This document shows, one piece after another, positions 47,768 to 59,297 of a stretch of DNA of 64,000 nucleotides. The notes below the pieces were generated by a model. That model was not told where the DNA came from, did no database searches, and saw nothing but the letters and a program-made list of their open reading frames with translations. The stretch covers positions 62,001-126,000 of the forward strand of contig JAXGGA010002244.1 of the NCBI GenBank assembly GCA_038373865.1, written 5' to 3'. Every line of letters begins with the position of its first letter. The stretch's first letter is position 1. This DNA comes from Uloborus plumipes (Eukaryota > Arthropoda > Arachnida > Araneae > Uloboridae). A program made the translations under genes and the position numbers.

Positions 47768-48462
47768 TCTTTACTAATATATAAAGCTGTAGAGTTTGTT
47801 TGTTTGTTTGTTTGTTTGTTTGAACGCGCTAATCTCAGGAACTACTGGTTCGATTTGAAAAATTCTTTTTGTGTTGAATAGTCCATTTATCCAGAAAGAC
47901 TTTAGGCTATAGTTTGAAAAGATTCGATTAGCGATTCTTTTTTTATTCGAATTCAAGGCAAATTTTCACGTAAATCGCCGAATACTGGGGTTAAAAATTA
48001 CTTGCACATATTAATGTTATATATCGTTGGAAGCAGAAAAATTTTGTCCGTCCTATGCAGTTTGTTCCGATTCTCTTACTTAAATACAGCACGAGTTATT
48101 CAATTTTTAAACTTGCCTTTTGCAAGGCTTCACCCGATTTCTTGCAATACTTGGTTCATTAAAACCATCAATAAAAAATAAACTAATTATTCCACAGTTT
48201 TGATTTTTACGCCATTGGATAGAGCGATATTTTTAACCCCAGAATTGATTCGACTTACAGTCGAAGAACCAAGCTTTTATCTCCACTAGAAAAAAAGTTA
48301 CAAGCGTTTGAACTTTGAGTTCGAAAACCTCTTTCCTGATCAAACTATTAAATTTTTATTGCGTTGCTATGGCGACATCTTTTAAATTCATTGTTGGTGT
48401 CCTTTTCTTCATTTCGTTTCTTAAAAGCATTTCATTTTACGGCGTTTCAACAAGGCAAATAA

Positions 48463-48494
48463 TGCGATCGTCCGTGTTTCACTTGAATTCCTGC
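48463..48494 (-). repeat. Solo end of foldback MITE family F2
   Basis: On the minus strand this reads CAGGAATTCAAGTGAAACA then GGACGATCGC, the same as the left end of the MITE at 10365. Only one end is present. Confidence 0.55.
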
Positions 48495-48631
48495 ATACTT
48501 AATGGCTTATATTTTTTTCTGGTACCATTTTGAAAATGTGTTTCAAATTAAATTGTAATTCATGTTTTTAGCAGAGACTTTTTTTGGCTGCGATCTAAAT
48601 ATTAAAACAACTTTTTTGTTTGGAATTTTGC

Positions 48632-49284
48632 AATAGGGTAGTTGTGACCTATTAAAAATCCCCATTTTGATCATTAAATATTGTTACTTGACCCTCAAAA
48701 CTCCAAAATTCACCACTGCCGTATTTTAAAACACAACGATTGATTTTTAATGAATTTTTAAAAATCCGACGCGCAAAAGCGCGCTTTTCTGATACGTCAC
48801 GAGTTACGTCACTCGGCCTCAATCCTCAGCTCTCCGCGACGGACCCATGTTATCGCTACGGACATTTTGAGCGCGTAGTTATTTTTAATTTTTAGATATT
48901 TAATAATCCTTTTGATGCATGATGGAGACAGGATACGTCAAAGGACAGTCCAATAATCTCCCTCAAGTGACATCAATGATGGTTTTTGCCTATTTTCGAG
49001 AGGACGAGCGATTTAAATCTTCCAAAATCACGAGGAGTTAATAGTCTTCAAGTGCGTCTTCAACGTAGCCAAGCGTTTCCCTCGCTTCTCTTCGTCGGCT
49101 GAGGCGCGGCGGAAGTACCGATGACGTTTCTTCCGCCGCCGAGTGACGTCACATTTTCTTGAACTTTAAAAATTATTTTAAAAAAAACTACTTATCGTAT
49201 TGCAAAAATTTTTTCACCGATGATGTTCACACATGTTACTCTATCATATAAAAATAAAATTGAAAAATCGAAAACTACCCTATT
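48632..49284 (-). mobile_element. Inverted-repeat element family P1, copy 3, inside the Helitron
   Basis: Ends AATAGGGTAGTTGTGACC and (read back) AATAGGGTAGTTTTCGA. TGACGTCA at 49143 and related TACGTCAC near 48797-48815. Reverse-orientation relative of 36961-37645; 653 bp. Confidence 0.75.
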
Positions 49285-49681
49285 AATGTTATAGGAAGAG
49301 AGCGGTTTGGAAATATTTGTTTTTGGTAGGGAATTGTATTTGTTTATTAAGGAGAGTGTTAAATATGTGCTACTTGACATTGTTTTTATTCCTGAGGAAG
49401 CATGTGCAAATAATGCGATTGACTTTTTTATGCGGGAAAATTTTTTAGCGAGCCGCTTTAGCGGGGAGTAGTTTTTTGAAACCGGTTTCGCTATAACTTT
49501 CCTCCCTCCTTTAAATGCGAGCCGCCTTGGCGGCGAGTAGTTTGCTGAAACTTTCCTCGCTACTTTAAAGGCGAGCTGCCTTGGCGGTTATATATCATTA
49601 TATACCGCCTTGACGACGATTAGTTTATTTAAATTTTCATCACTACTTTAAAGCCCGTGCAACGCCGGGCCCCACAGCTAG

Positions 49682-51310
49682 TTGGTAATAAAAGCTAATG
49701 AAAATTAAAACAACTTGAAATGGATTAAAAAATAACCATGCCAATATAGTTGTGGCTGTCTTAACATATATCATAGCACGGAGATAAGTTACAACAAAAA
49801 ATGTTTTCAAAAGTTAAGCGAAACTCATATACCTCTGAAAAAACAAAATGAATTATGAGATATGTCAGAACGATGCACAGTGGAGTATTTGAGTGAAAAT
49901 CCTGGCCAAAAGTCGAAAATGTAAAGTATGGTCAATCTCACACTTCTATTCGTTTTCGGACAGCTGATAAGACACTACGTCATAATATACAACATAAAAC
50001 CCCTTCCACTTTGATTAAGACCCATACGAATGCTTCAAACTCAGTCGATGTGGAATCTGCGCTGCTGTTTTCCTGGAAGCTTCGTTTGTTGCTTACATTC
50101 AATGCGCTGTATTCGGTGGCTTATTTCGAAATTATATAAAAAACACTAATGAATATGGAAGACGAAGGTGTATACTTTAATATGATGTGCAATCCATGTA
50201 GAATTTGCTTTGGGAAATATTTTTTTAATAGTGTTTTACACAACTTTAAAAAAATCGCTTTATTTTCAGTAAATTTTTTAAAAAGAAAGGTTTTTATATG
50301 GGTTCCGGGCATTTCCGGACGCAAGTTCTTGTATCCAAATAAAGCTTAAGGTTCCCTTAAAACGTATTTGAAAAAAAAAGTTGCCCCTTTTTGCCCCATT
50401 TTGCTTAAAATAAGTTTAAACTGGATGAAGTAAATTTACGTTTTATCTTTTGGGTTTGTTCATGTTCGTTTTTTTTTTCAGGATCTTCTAGGAAGTTTAT
50501 AGAAATCACAAATAAATCATTGTATGAGATAATTAAAAAGTGTCCGTCTAAAAAGATAGACGAAAAAGTTATGCATTTGCAGAGTTTTGGGTCAAAAACT
50601 CCACTGAGGGGAAGCAGAAAAATTTTCGGTTTCTAGTGCTATATAACATTAATATGTGTAGGTAATTTTCCCTTATCTTTGGCGATTTATGTAAAAATTG
50701 CTTTGAGTTGAAATAAAAAAGGAACGGTTTAACGAATCTTTTCGAACTATAACCTTTGTTACTCCCTGAGAATGTACCTTTCATATGCCGAAAATGTTTT
50801 TCAAATAGGTACATGGTTTCGGAGATTATTTAAGATACAAAATCACCCTTCCTCTTTGTAATATTAGTAAAGATTTATTTTTGCAACGAAAAAGGATTCA
50901 TTGAAACATCAAAATATTTTCCTGCTATTCTCGTGGCATTTTTTTCTTTTGTTCTAGGTTAATTTAGCATTTTTTTGTAACCTAACGATTAGAAATTATA
51001 ATCAAAATTTTTTCCTCATATTTAACATTTTTGACAGAATACTGGTATTGTTGAACTACTTTTTTGGGAGGGGGGGAGAGAGGAGGCAATGTACTAATTA
51101 CATTCCGTCAAAGGAAAAAATACACCGAATAAAATACGCTTTCTTATTAGCTTTCGCTTCAAACAATTCCTCGTCAGCAGCTGGCAGGTTGCCAGCTGCT
51201 CCGGAACAAACGTGAACCATGGCAAAACACTGAAAATTTTTCTTTAAGCTCTTTGAAAAAAAATCACTAAAAATCAATGAAGCAAGATAACTTCACCGTT
51301 TTTGCTTTAA
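49682..51310. other. AT-rich sequence, no gene seen
   Basis: Short frames at 50121-50349 lie on both strands of the same AT-rich stretch and lack protein features. There is a poly(G) tract near 51068. Confidence 0.4.
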
Positions 51311-51872
51311 CCCTCGTGGGTCCCTCCCATTTCAGTTACACTCAAGACCCTTGGGGTCATAAACGACCCCAATGCTTCCTTTAATTAATTCATTATAATT
51401 ATTGAATGTTACATGCATTATTTAAGTTCACACACTTTTTAATGCTAAAAAAACAAAAAATAAAAATATACAATTAAAGTAAAATTTAGTTTATGAATTA
51501 AAATTATAATTTTAGAGCAAAACTTACAATAACTGTAGATTTATTTACATCTGTTACAGACCTGAAAAAACATGATTTTTGCAAGTGAATTTCAAACACT
51601 TATGACATTTTTCAATGCATTTTCTGTCCAGTTCTCTTGGACAAAAGTTGCAACGTCCTCTTTTTTTGGCCTTCTGGGGAAGTGACCCCAAGGGTCTTAT
51701 GTGCAAAAAATGCAATTCGGGAAAAATAAAACACAATAATAGCATTATTTTGAATAGAAAACTAGAAGAATAAAAGCCACAAAATGCCATTAAAAACAAA
51801 TGGTTGATTAACAAAATATATTAAACAGAAATTGCATTGGGGTCACATATGACCCCAAGGAACCCACGAAGG
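51311..51872 (-). mobile_element. piggyBac MITE with transposase tail, TTAA-flanked
   Basis: TTAA at 51307-51310 and 51873-51876. Ends CCCTCGTGGGTCCCTCC and (read back) CCTTCGTGGGTTCCTTGG. Just inside each end is GGGTCAT-gACCCC in inverted arrangement. 562 bp. It keeps a piece of transposase coding sequence (51554-51730). Confidence 0.85.
51554..51730 (-). pseudogene. piggyBac transposase C-terminal cysteine-rich domain remnant
   Basis: Minus-strand frame ending in a stop encodes KKRGRCNFCPRELDRKCIEK and then CHKCLKFTCKNHVFSGL. The CxxC, CxxxCxxC and CxxH spacing is that of the C-terminal cysteine-rich, terminal-repeat-binding domain of piggyBac transposases. The catalytic domain is absent. 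The frame upstream (to 51814) is hydrophobic and not piggyBac-like. Only this last domain was kept when the element shrank. Confidence 0.75.
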
Positions 51873-52905
51873 TTAAATGAAGGTGAAATGTTTATATTGT
51901 ATCCTTGAAAAGTTTCAGAGCAATAACACCATTAGATTCACGGATGCAGGAATTTTAATTTACATCGATTGATTAATTGAAAAACGTCGAAAAAGTGACC
52001 TGTCTTTGAAAATTCCTTAAAATTAAGTACATTACGTTAGAGCTTCAAACAATTTAAACTTTTAAAGAGATTGAATTGCTCCAAATGGTGATGTATTTTT
52101 TTTCTTCCTACGTTCACTAGAAACCTTTTTAAGGGTCGTAAACTCGCAAAATTCTAAACCATGGATAAAACATTAAATAACTTTTTTTCTAAATTAAATT
52201 TTAAAAATCGAGCTTCACGTTACAACATCTGACCTTTTAGACACTTTGTTGACCAAGTTTCATAGCTGTACGATGGGTAGCTTTGCTGTACAACGCCCAA
52301 ACGCACAGAAGGATATTCCCTTAGAAGAGCGAAAATTCCAAAATAGTTTTGGCCAGGATTTTCAGTCAAATACTCCACTGTGCGATGGAGAAAAATGATA
52401 CACCTTCAATTATAGTTATACTGCGTCAGAAAGTATATCTGGGCCAAGTCCTTTTCCCAAAACGTCAGTCAAAAATAGTTAAGCTTTTTTCTTCCTACTT
52501 GGAATAGTTGAACAAGTGATTTATACTGAAAGATCTCTGGATGGATACGCAGTTAAAATTACGAAAAAACAGAAATATGAAACCTAATATTTCTGTCGTT
52601 AAATTTTAATTTCTGAAAGGCTTTTTCCTATTGGAAAGTTATACTGTGCCGTCGAATGAAGACAGAGACGCATAAAATCTTCGGCGTTCGTCGCCAATTT
52701 ATCAAGGATTCTTTGTTATTTTTTGGATGAGAAAAATGTAAAGTCACAGTGCAGCACAACTTTCATCTGATAACTTACGTAGTTGTTGGCCACCCTGCCA
52801 TAAAATACATGATAGCAATAGAAAAGAGAACCGGGCTGTTATTAAATAGAAAAAAAAATCTGAATTCTATGAAAAGCATCAACAAATTTTCAACATTTCA
52901 AGCAT
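51873..52905. other. AT-rich sequence, no gene seen
   Basis: No repeat or coding frame stands out. Confidence 0.35.
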
Positions 52906-53095
52906 CAATATTGCTGTGATATAAAAATATACTACTAACTATAATAACAAAAAATACGTCACACACATACAGACACAGACATTTTTCAAAAATGGTCAAA
53001 ATGGACTCAGCATCTCAAAACGCGCGACTCTGGCGAAATTCGAAAATTTTTACGAATCCAACACTTACTTTTTGTTATTTAGAAGAAAGTAAAAA
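52906..53095 (+). repeat. 3' end fragment of an H2-type HINE
   Basis: CACACACATACAGACACAGAC, shortened here to its core ACATACAGACACAGAC, is followed by AAAATGGTCAAAATGGACTC and ends in TTTAGAAGAAAGTAA. This is the same order as the 3' end of 56747-57943, but the rest is missing. Confidence 0.6.
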
Positions 53096-55512
53096 TGGAG
53101 GGTGCAAGTCCCTCGCATTTTTGACAATACAAATTAGGAAAAAAAAAAAACAGACGATGAAATTAGAATTAATTAAAAATCATTTCCATGAAGTTTTACT
53201 ACAAGAAAGCAACATACCACACCAAAATAATCATCGTTACGAAGCATATTATCAATTTTCTTGTTGAAATGGCAATGGCAGCCTGCATCCGATATTACCA
53301 TCCAAAAGCGACCGAAAGCTATTCGAAAAATAATGCGTAGATCTGAAAAGGAGCGTCCTGTTTGTTTGAAACTAAATGTCAAATCAACTTTATGTGCAGA
53401 TGGCGGCGTAGGGAAAAAAAAAAACAAGCGTCGAAAGAAGGTAATAATATTCAGATTTACCGTTTTGTGATGAGTTCCTCGGTTAGGGTTTCGTGGAGAA
53501 TCTCCATTGTGTTGGAGACAATGAGAACAAAAAAGCATTCTGAGCGATTTAAAACTTGGATACGCATATTTCTGGATTTCGTGTACATTAATCGTTTAGA
53601 AATCCAATATTTTCGAGGTTGGCACTAATAATTGAAAAATAATCGATCTGCCTCCAGAAAAATGTTCTCAGATCACATTTCAACAAGAATAAAGTCAAGG
53701 CTTTTTCTTTTTTTTTTTCCTTTCCTTTCCATTTCGACTTTCGTGACTCATACAAGCGCACAGAGGGCAGATCCAGCTTCTGGTTTTGGAGGGGTAATGA
53801 TTAGAAAGAAGGAAGTCAAAGTGCAATTTTCGGGATCAAATGGGGGATGTGAGGGGAACTTTTTGAAATCCAAGCCTAAAACACAGAATTACTGTCCGAC
53901 CTCGAAAGAAGCGACTGGCACCGTTAAACGGTTCCATTTTTAAAAGGAATGACAGCTTAAGAAAATGCACCATGGCATTTTATTTTCCTAAATTCGATGA
54001 GAAAGGGGAATACATTAAAAAAATAATTTAAAAAAAAACATCAACACAAACCAACTCGTCTAATAAAGATTTCTGATTGAAAAAAGAAAAAAAAAATCCC
54101 CTCACATTCGTTCTCTCTCTATAGACATTACTCCTATTTTAATAAAATCAGAACAGATCTGACGCATGAGCAAATTCGAGTTAAAAGGTTAAACAGTAGC
54201 GGTGTCGTAGATAAGGAGGGGAGGACAACCCCCCCCCCCCGAAATGTTGGTCCAAAAATGTATAAATAAAGAGGGAAAAAAAAAAATAAAAAAATTTCAA
54301 TTCATTTAAAAGTCGCAACACTTTTTACGTTGCTCGAGTAAGAACCGCAGTCCCCCTCGAGAGTTAGCGCCCTTGATTATGAGAGAACGCATTATCACAG
54401 CATTCATACTTCTGAGAAGTTTCGCGAAACAGCTGAAAATACTTCAAAATATTTGATGAGCTAACAACACAAAAGATGGTATTGGCATTCAACTTTCTCA
54501 CAATAAAACAGCGATAAAACAACCCTATTTATTGCCCAAGTCAAACAGAAGGATAAAATCGACTACTAATTTTACGGAGCCTCTTCAAACAAATGATTCT
54601 TTAAAGAGTTAAATGACATTTTCGGTCAAACCAGTGCAGACACTCTGGATTATTTTAAGCCAGTTTTTTCATTTTAAACTTCTCCCCTCTCATACTCTGA
54701 CAGTTTTATTAAACTGTTGCTATAAAACGGAAGACACTATTAACATTATTTTATAGTTAAAAGCTGTATAAAAATGATGTCACACTTTTTTTCATCATAT
54801 TTTGACCCCTTCCCCTACTTTGTCACAAAGTCACACTTCATCTCACACCCAGCACCTCATCACATGTCATGTTATGTTATACAAACATATTGTTATGGAA
54901 AATCTGTTACCACACTAGAACTTTCTTGTTTCTTCAAATTCCATGATTGACCCCTCATTTCAAAGCCTATCGTCGCACCGGCTATTAACAAAAAAAAAAA
55001 AAAAAAAAATAGAACCACTGTCTAAAAGTTTCATTATTTTTTATTTTCTTTCTTTATTTAAAAATTTTATTTATTATTGTTATTTATTTTTTTGCATGTC
55101 AAAAAAACTTTTTTTTTTCTTTTTTTTTTTTTTTTTTTTTGCGTTTTTTATCAAATTACTCCAATGAATAGCATTCACAAGCTTAATGGAGTGGAATGGT
55201 TGGATAGAGCGTTATGCTAGGATCGAAAAGAACGTAAATTCGACCCTGCTACGGGTTTTGTCGCTTTTGATTGACTTTTTTTCACCGGTTAATTTTGATC
55301 CACATTTCCAAGAACATATGAGGATTTTAAACCACAGTGGTACTGTTGCATTAAAACTGGAAAAGAAAATGTTTATTTTAGCATTATAGTTTAGCATGAA
55401 TGTTTCTTGAAGGTGCTTTTTTGTTGTCGTTTCCTGAACACTTCTTCATTCACTACGAAAGTAAAGTAAGGCGAAAAATAAATGTTTTGCCCCTTTTCGA
55501 AACAAAAAAAAA
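53096..55512. other. No gene supported
   Basis: Poly(C) at 54231, poly(A) at about 54988-55009 and long poly(T) at 55107-55140. Open frames of 88-121 codons at 53173-53943 overlap on both strands and contain repeat-terminus sequence (GGGCAGATCCAGCTTC at 53765). I do not call them. Confidence 0.4.
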
Positions 55513-56303
55513 AAATCTGGTATGGGCCCCACACTACTTCCTTTTACGTGTAAATTTCTTAGTAGTTGCCTTAAGTGTTAAAAAAAGTACTTGGAGTGAG
55601 CAAGGTAACAATTCAAATATTTACTCCCCTAATCTGCCACGAAACAAAGCAAAAAAATATTTTACAATGGTTAATTTTCTAAATATTGCCGATTTTAATA
55701 TCATTCAGTGAATTTTTCGCAAAATATCGCCAATAGCGCCAAGTTGAACCCAAATTCAAAAAATAATTTTTTCGCCAAATTTGTCGCCAACTTGGCGATA
55801 TATCGCCAAGTTGGCGTCAAACACTTGGCGACCAAAAGCTTGGCGACATGTCGCCAAGTAGTGGCGCCAGTTCATATCACTTGAGTCTGTATTGAAATTA
55901 ACATTGATTTACCCCAAAAAAGGGGTAAAAGACCCCTTTGGGAACATTCGAATGCAATCACAAAAGGAGGTGCACAACTAGACCCCCCTCAGAGCCTACA
56001 TACCAAGCTAGAAGTTTCTACGGCATATAGTTTTTGAGTTATGCGAGCCACATACGCACATACATCCGCACATACACCCGCACATACGTACATACAGACG
56101 TCACGAGAAAACTCGTCGTAATTTACTCGGGGGTGGTCGAAATTGATTTTTCGGCTGTTTGTATGCTGTTAGGTACATATGCACGTGCTGACAGGTCGAA
56201 AAAACTACGCGACATTCATTCAGGGGTAAGCCAAGTCAAAATTTAGACCGAAATTTGAGTGAAATTTTTTTCGTGATCACAATACTTCCTTTTACGAAAC
56301 GGT
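55513..56303 (+). mobile_element. HINE-like element family H1, copy 2
   Basis: Direct-orientation copy of 40661-41434, mostly identical. It holds a perfect 32 bp palindrome at 55785-55816 built from CGCCAACTTGGCG and its complement. It has a CACATAC-type microsatellite at 56045-56095 and ends near AATACTTCCTTTTACG, the same motif as its start. Confidence 0.65.
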
Positions 56304-56746
56304 TAAAAAATCGAATCTTTGAATTACTGCTGTCAAGAAGTGATTTTTTTTCAGAGATCACACACAGTGACCTCGCATCGGGGCGCCCCCGACTGCAGTC
56401 CCTGCAGTCCCGAATTTGGAAAATAATTTAAGAATTTTGAGAAGTATTTTTTCGCACACAAAGTTGCAGAAAAAATCACGGTTTTTTTTTTTTTTTTTTC
56501 GATCCAACAACTTACCAATGTTACAGATGAAGAAAAAGAAAAATAATTTCTTGATTGTGTTTTGTACTGCAAGGTTAAATCCAGCTAAATAACAGAATGG
56601 GGCGTTTCTGTAATTTGATTAATGGTATTTCGTGAGCGAGCTCAGTTATCTCTCTCATTGTAGCAAAATAGATTTATCCGGTGTTTAAATACTAGTTACA
56701 AGAATCTAAAAAAAAAAATAACTAGCTGTCGTGGCCGTCACGAAAC
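56304..56746. other. Spacer with repeat pieces
   Basis: AGTGACCTCGCATCGGGG at 56367 resembles 38391-38408. A possible Helitron 3' terminus on the minus strand (ACGACAGCTAG|T) lies at about 56722-56732, with no matching 5' end recognised. Confidence 0.4.
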
Positions 56747-57943
56747 TTTCTTCTATATCTATCTTATGAATTCCGGTTACAAAATAAAATACGTACTCGC
56801 CCGAGTAGTTGGAGACAGCGCCAATTTCCCAATTATCGTAATAACCCTGCAAATGCAGAATCAATGAGCGAAATTGGAAATCATTGCAAAAGCCTTGTTT
56901 AGATAAATTGCAAACATTTTGTTTGTTAGTAAAAAGAAATTGGCAACAGTTAAAAATTTCAAATCATTGAAAGTTTTCAGCTGTTTTGATAATTAAATAG
57001 CGTGAAAGCGATTTTTTAATGAAGTAATTTTTCGCATTGTTGACTAAGCGCAAAAATCACCCCACCCTCCCCCTGGGGCGATTGGCGCCAAAATTTAATC
57101 GATGCTTGCTTCCATATTGGGTTAGTGTTATTCCAAATTTCATTCAAATCGCAGCAATATTTCCCGAGATACAGTAGGTGCAGTGACAAAATAAGCACTT
57201 TTGATTGCTCCACCCCCCTTTGAGATATTGACACACAAATTGAATCAGCACCTGTACTCAATAGGGTCTACCTATGGACTAATTTTCGTTTGATTCCGCC
57301 GGTTACTTCCTGAGATATAGCAGTCACCCCCGCGCAGAACACGTGCGATTGCTCCACCCCCCTTCAAGATATTGACAAACAAATTGAATCAGCACCTGTA
57401 CTCAGTAGGGTCTACCTATGGACCAATTTTCGTTTGATTCCGCCGGTTACTTCCTGAGATATAGCAATCACTCCTGCGCAGAACACGTGCGATTGCTCCA
57501 CCCCCCTTGGAGATATTGACAAACAAATTGAATCAGCACCTGTACTCAGTAGGGTCTATCTATGGACCAATTTTCGTTTGATTCCGCCAGTTACTTCCTG
57601 AGATATAGCAATCACCCCCGCGCAGAACACGTGCGATTGCTCCACCCCCCTTGGAGGAATTCGCTAAAAAAAGTCAGGTGCACCAGTTCACATGGTGGTA
57701 CATATGTGAAAAAATTTTTGTTCGATTTCATTCAGTAGTTTTTGCTCTAGCGCGGCCACAAAAACTGGTCACACACATACAGACTCACACACACACAGAC
57801 AGACAGACAGACAGACATTTTCTAAAAATGGTCGAAATGGACTCAGCGCACCTCAAAACGTGCAAATCCGTCAAAATTCGACATTCGAAAATTTTCACGA
57901 AACCAATACTTTCTTCTATATATTAGATATAGAAGAAAGTAAC
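56747..57943 (+). mobile_element. HINE-like element family H2 with 144 bp tandem repeats
   Basis: Starts ACTTTCTTCTATATCTA and ends in a hairpin in which ACTTTCTTCTATAT pairs with ATATAGAAGAAAGT (57909-57939). In the middle are three tandem units of 144-145 bp, with repeat starts at about 57206, 57351, 57495 and a partial at 57639 (marker TGCTCCACCCCCCTT). The last two units are nearly identical. Before the 3' end is an (ACAG)n microsatellite (57786-57817). This matches the published plan of Helentron-derived non-autonomous elements. No coding capacity. Confidence 0.75.
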
Positions 57944-59040
57944 AAGGATGCGCTTGAAAAACAAATTTACAAGGTCACAAAAAAAGATCCATACAAAGCT
58001 CGGCGTTGTAGAAAGTACGCGTTTTTCCTCTTAGAATTCATATTTTGTGAGAAATTACCTTCACTTAATACATTTCTATTCAGTCATAATTAACACCATC
58101 AGTCATAATTACTTTGCAACACATCTTGATAGAAAAATTATTTTGGTGACGTAATATAAGTGTAGTGTGCTACGATTTCTCCCCCCCCCCCCGGAATTAT
58201 TTGAAGAACCAGCAATTAATATGCACATCATTTTCTTTACGAATATATTTGAGTTAATTTATATTTATCGTCTTCAATAATTAAAACTTGAGAGCCCGGG
58301 CGAAGCATTCGCACTTGACAGAAATAATTAAAAAAAAAACGTTTTTCTTTTTAAGTAATTTTTGAATGATAGCTAAAATGTGAATTGTCCGTTTATTTTT
58401 GTCTAATAGCGGTAAAAAAAATCTTTCAAATTGTGTCTTACTTTTGAAGTGTGATGAAGTATTACTAAAATTATGGCGTACATATACAAAAAAAATAATA
58501 AACAAATAAATTAAATAAACAAAAAATAAAAAACACATTTGAGAAAGAGTATATTTAGTGACGGGAAGTTGGAATAGAAAAAAAAAGCCATCAAAATGAA
58601 ATTTCTTCCCCGCATTTGAACTTACGCCGTTCCCATCATCCATTATAAGACGACGCTCTTTCCAAACGCGCCATTGCGAATTAGTTTTCGAGTGCTATTC
58701 ATTCAAGTAATGTGTACAGATAAAAACGTTGTTTGGCCTTAAAAAAAAATTAGACCGTCCTGGAACTATTTTTCGTCAGTAGCCGGCACGGTAAACTTTA
58801 AAATGAGGAGTAACTCATGGAGTTTGATTTTAAAAAAAAATAAGGAAGATCTGGCGTGGCAATAGAAAACAGGCTTGGAAAAATATAATACAAAAGATAA
58901 AAATAAATGCAATAACAGAAAGGTCACTCAAGTTCATTCAAAATAGTGTTTCAGTGTCTTTGAACAACAAGCATTCTCATTCGGCACATTGAGACATTCT
59001 CCCCTCCCAAAAATTTAGTTCAGGACGCTCCTGCATGTAC
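57944..59040. other. AT-rich sequence, no gene seen
   Basis: Poly(C) at 58183. A CCCTCCCAAAAATTTAGTTC-AGGACGCTCC terminus (about 58998) is the complement of 38131-38165. Confidence 0.4.
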
Positions 59041-59297
59041 TATGCTGCCGTGCAGAAGTCGTATCTGCACTTTTTAACAAAATTGAGTTGCCACCAGGAC
59101 GTGCTTTTAGTGTGAAATTCTGACGTATTTTACCAAAATAAAGTTTTATGGTCATTTGAAAACGAGAAATTTTGTTTTTTTTTTTAAATCTGAAAAAGTA
59201 TCATCCGAATCAAATACATGGTGGAGCGAAACTTTAAGAGTAATAGCTTAGTTTAAGCTCAACTGCAGATGCCACTTTTGCGCTTAGCACGGCAGTA
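59041..59297 (-). repeat. Dispersed repeat family R1, copy 2
   Basis: Reverse-orientation partner of 396-672. Its own ends are inverted relative to each other (ATGCTGCCGTGC at the left, GCACGGCAGTATG at the right), so it is a short terminal-inverted-repeat element. Confidence 0.65.

Larger units (their letters stand above)
47768..49681 (+). mobile_element. Helitron, non-autonomous, 1.9 kb
   Basis: Starts A|TCTTTACTAATATATAAAG, then (GTTT)n at 47795-47821 and GAACGCGCTAATCTCAGG. The 3' end has a hairpin (GCCCG paired with CGGGC across TGCAACGC) about 10 bases before CTAG|T. It has repeated GCGAGCCGCCTTGGCGG-type blocks near the 3' end (49450-49600). It carries a P1 element (48632-49284) and an F2 end (48463-48494). 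No Rep/helicase coding sequence. Confidence 0.85.

Noticed and set aside
53173..53943. Cluster of frames of 69-121 codons on both strands
   Set aside because: Overlapping on both strands, no motifs, include repeat-terminus sequence and no splice context.
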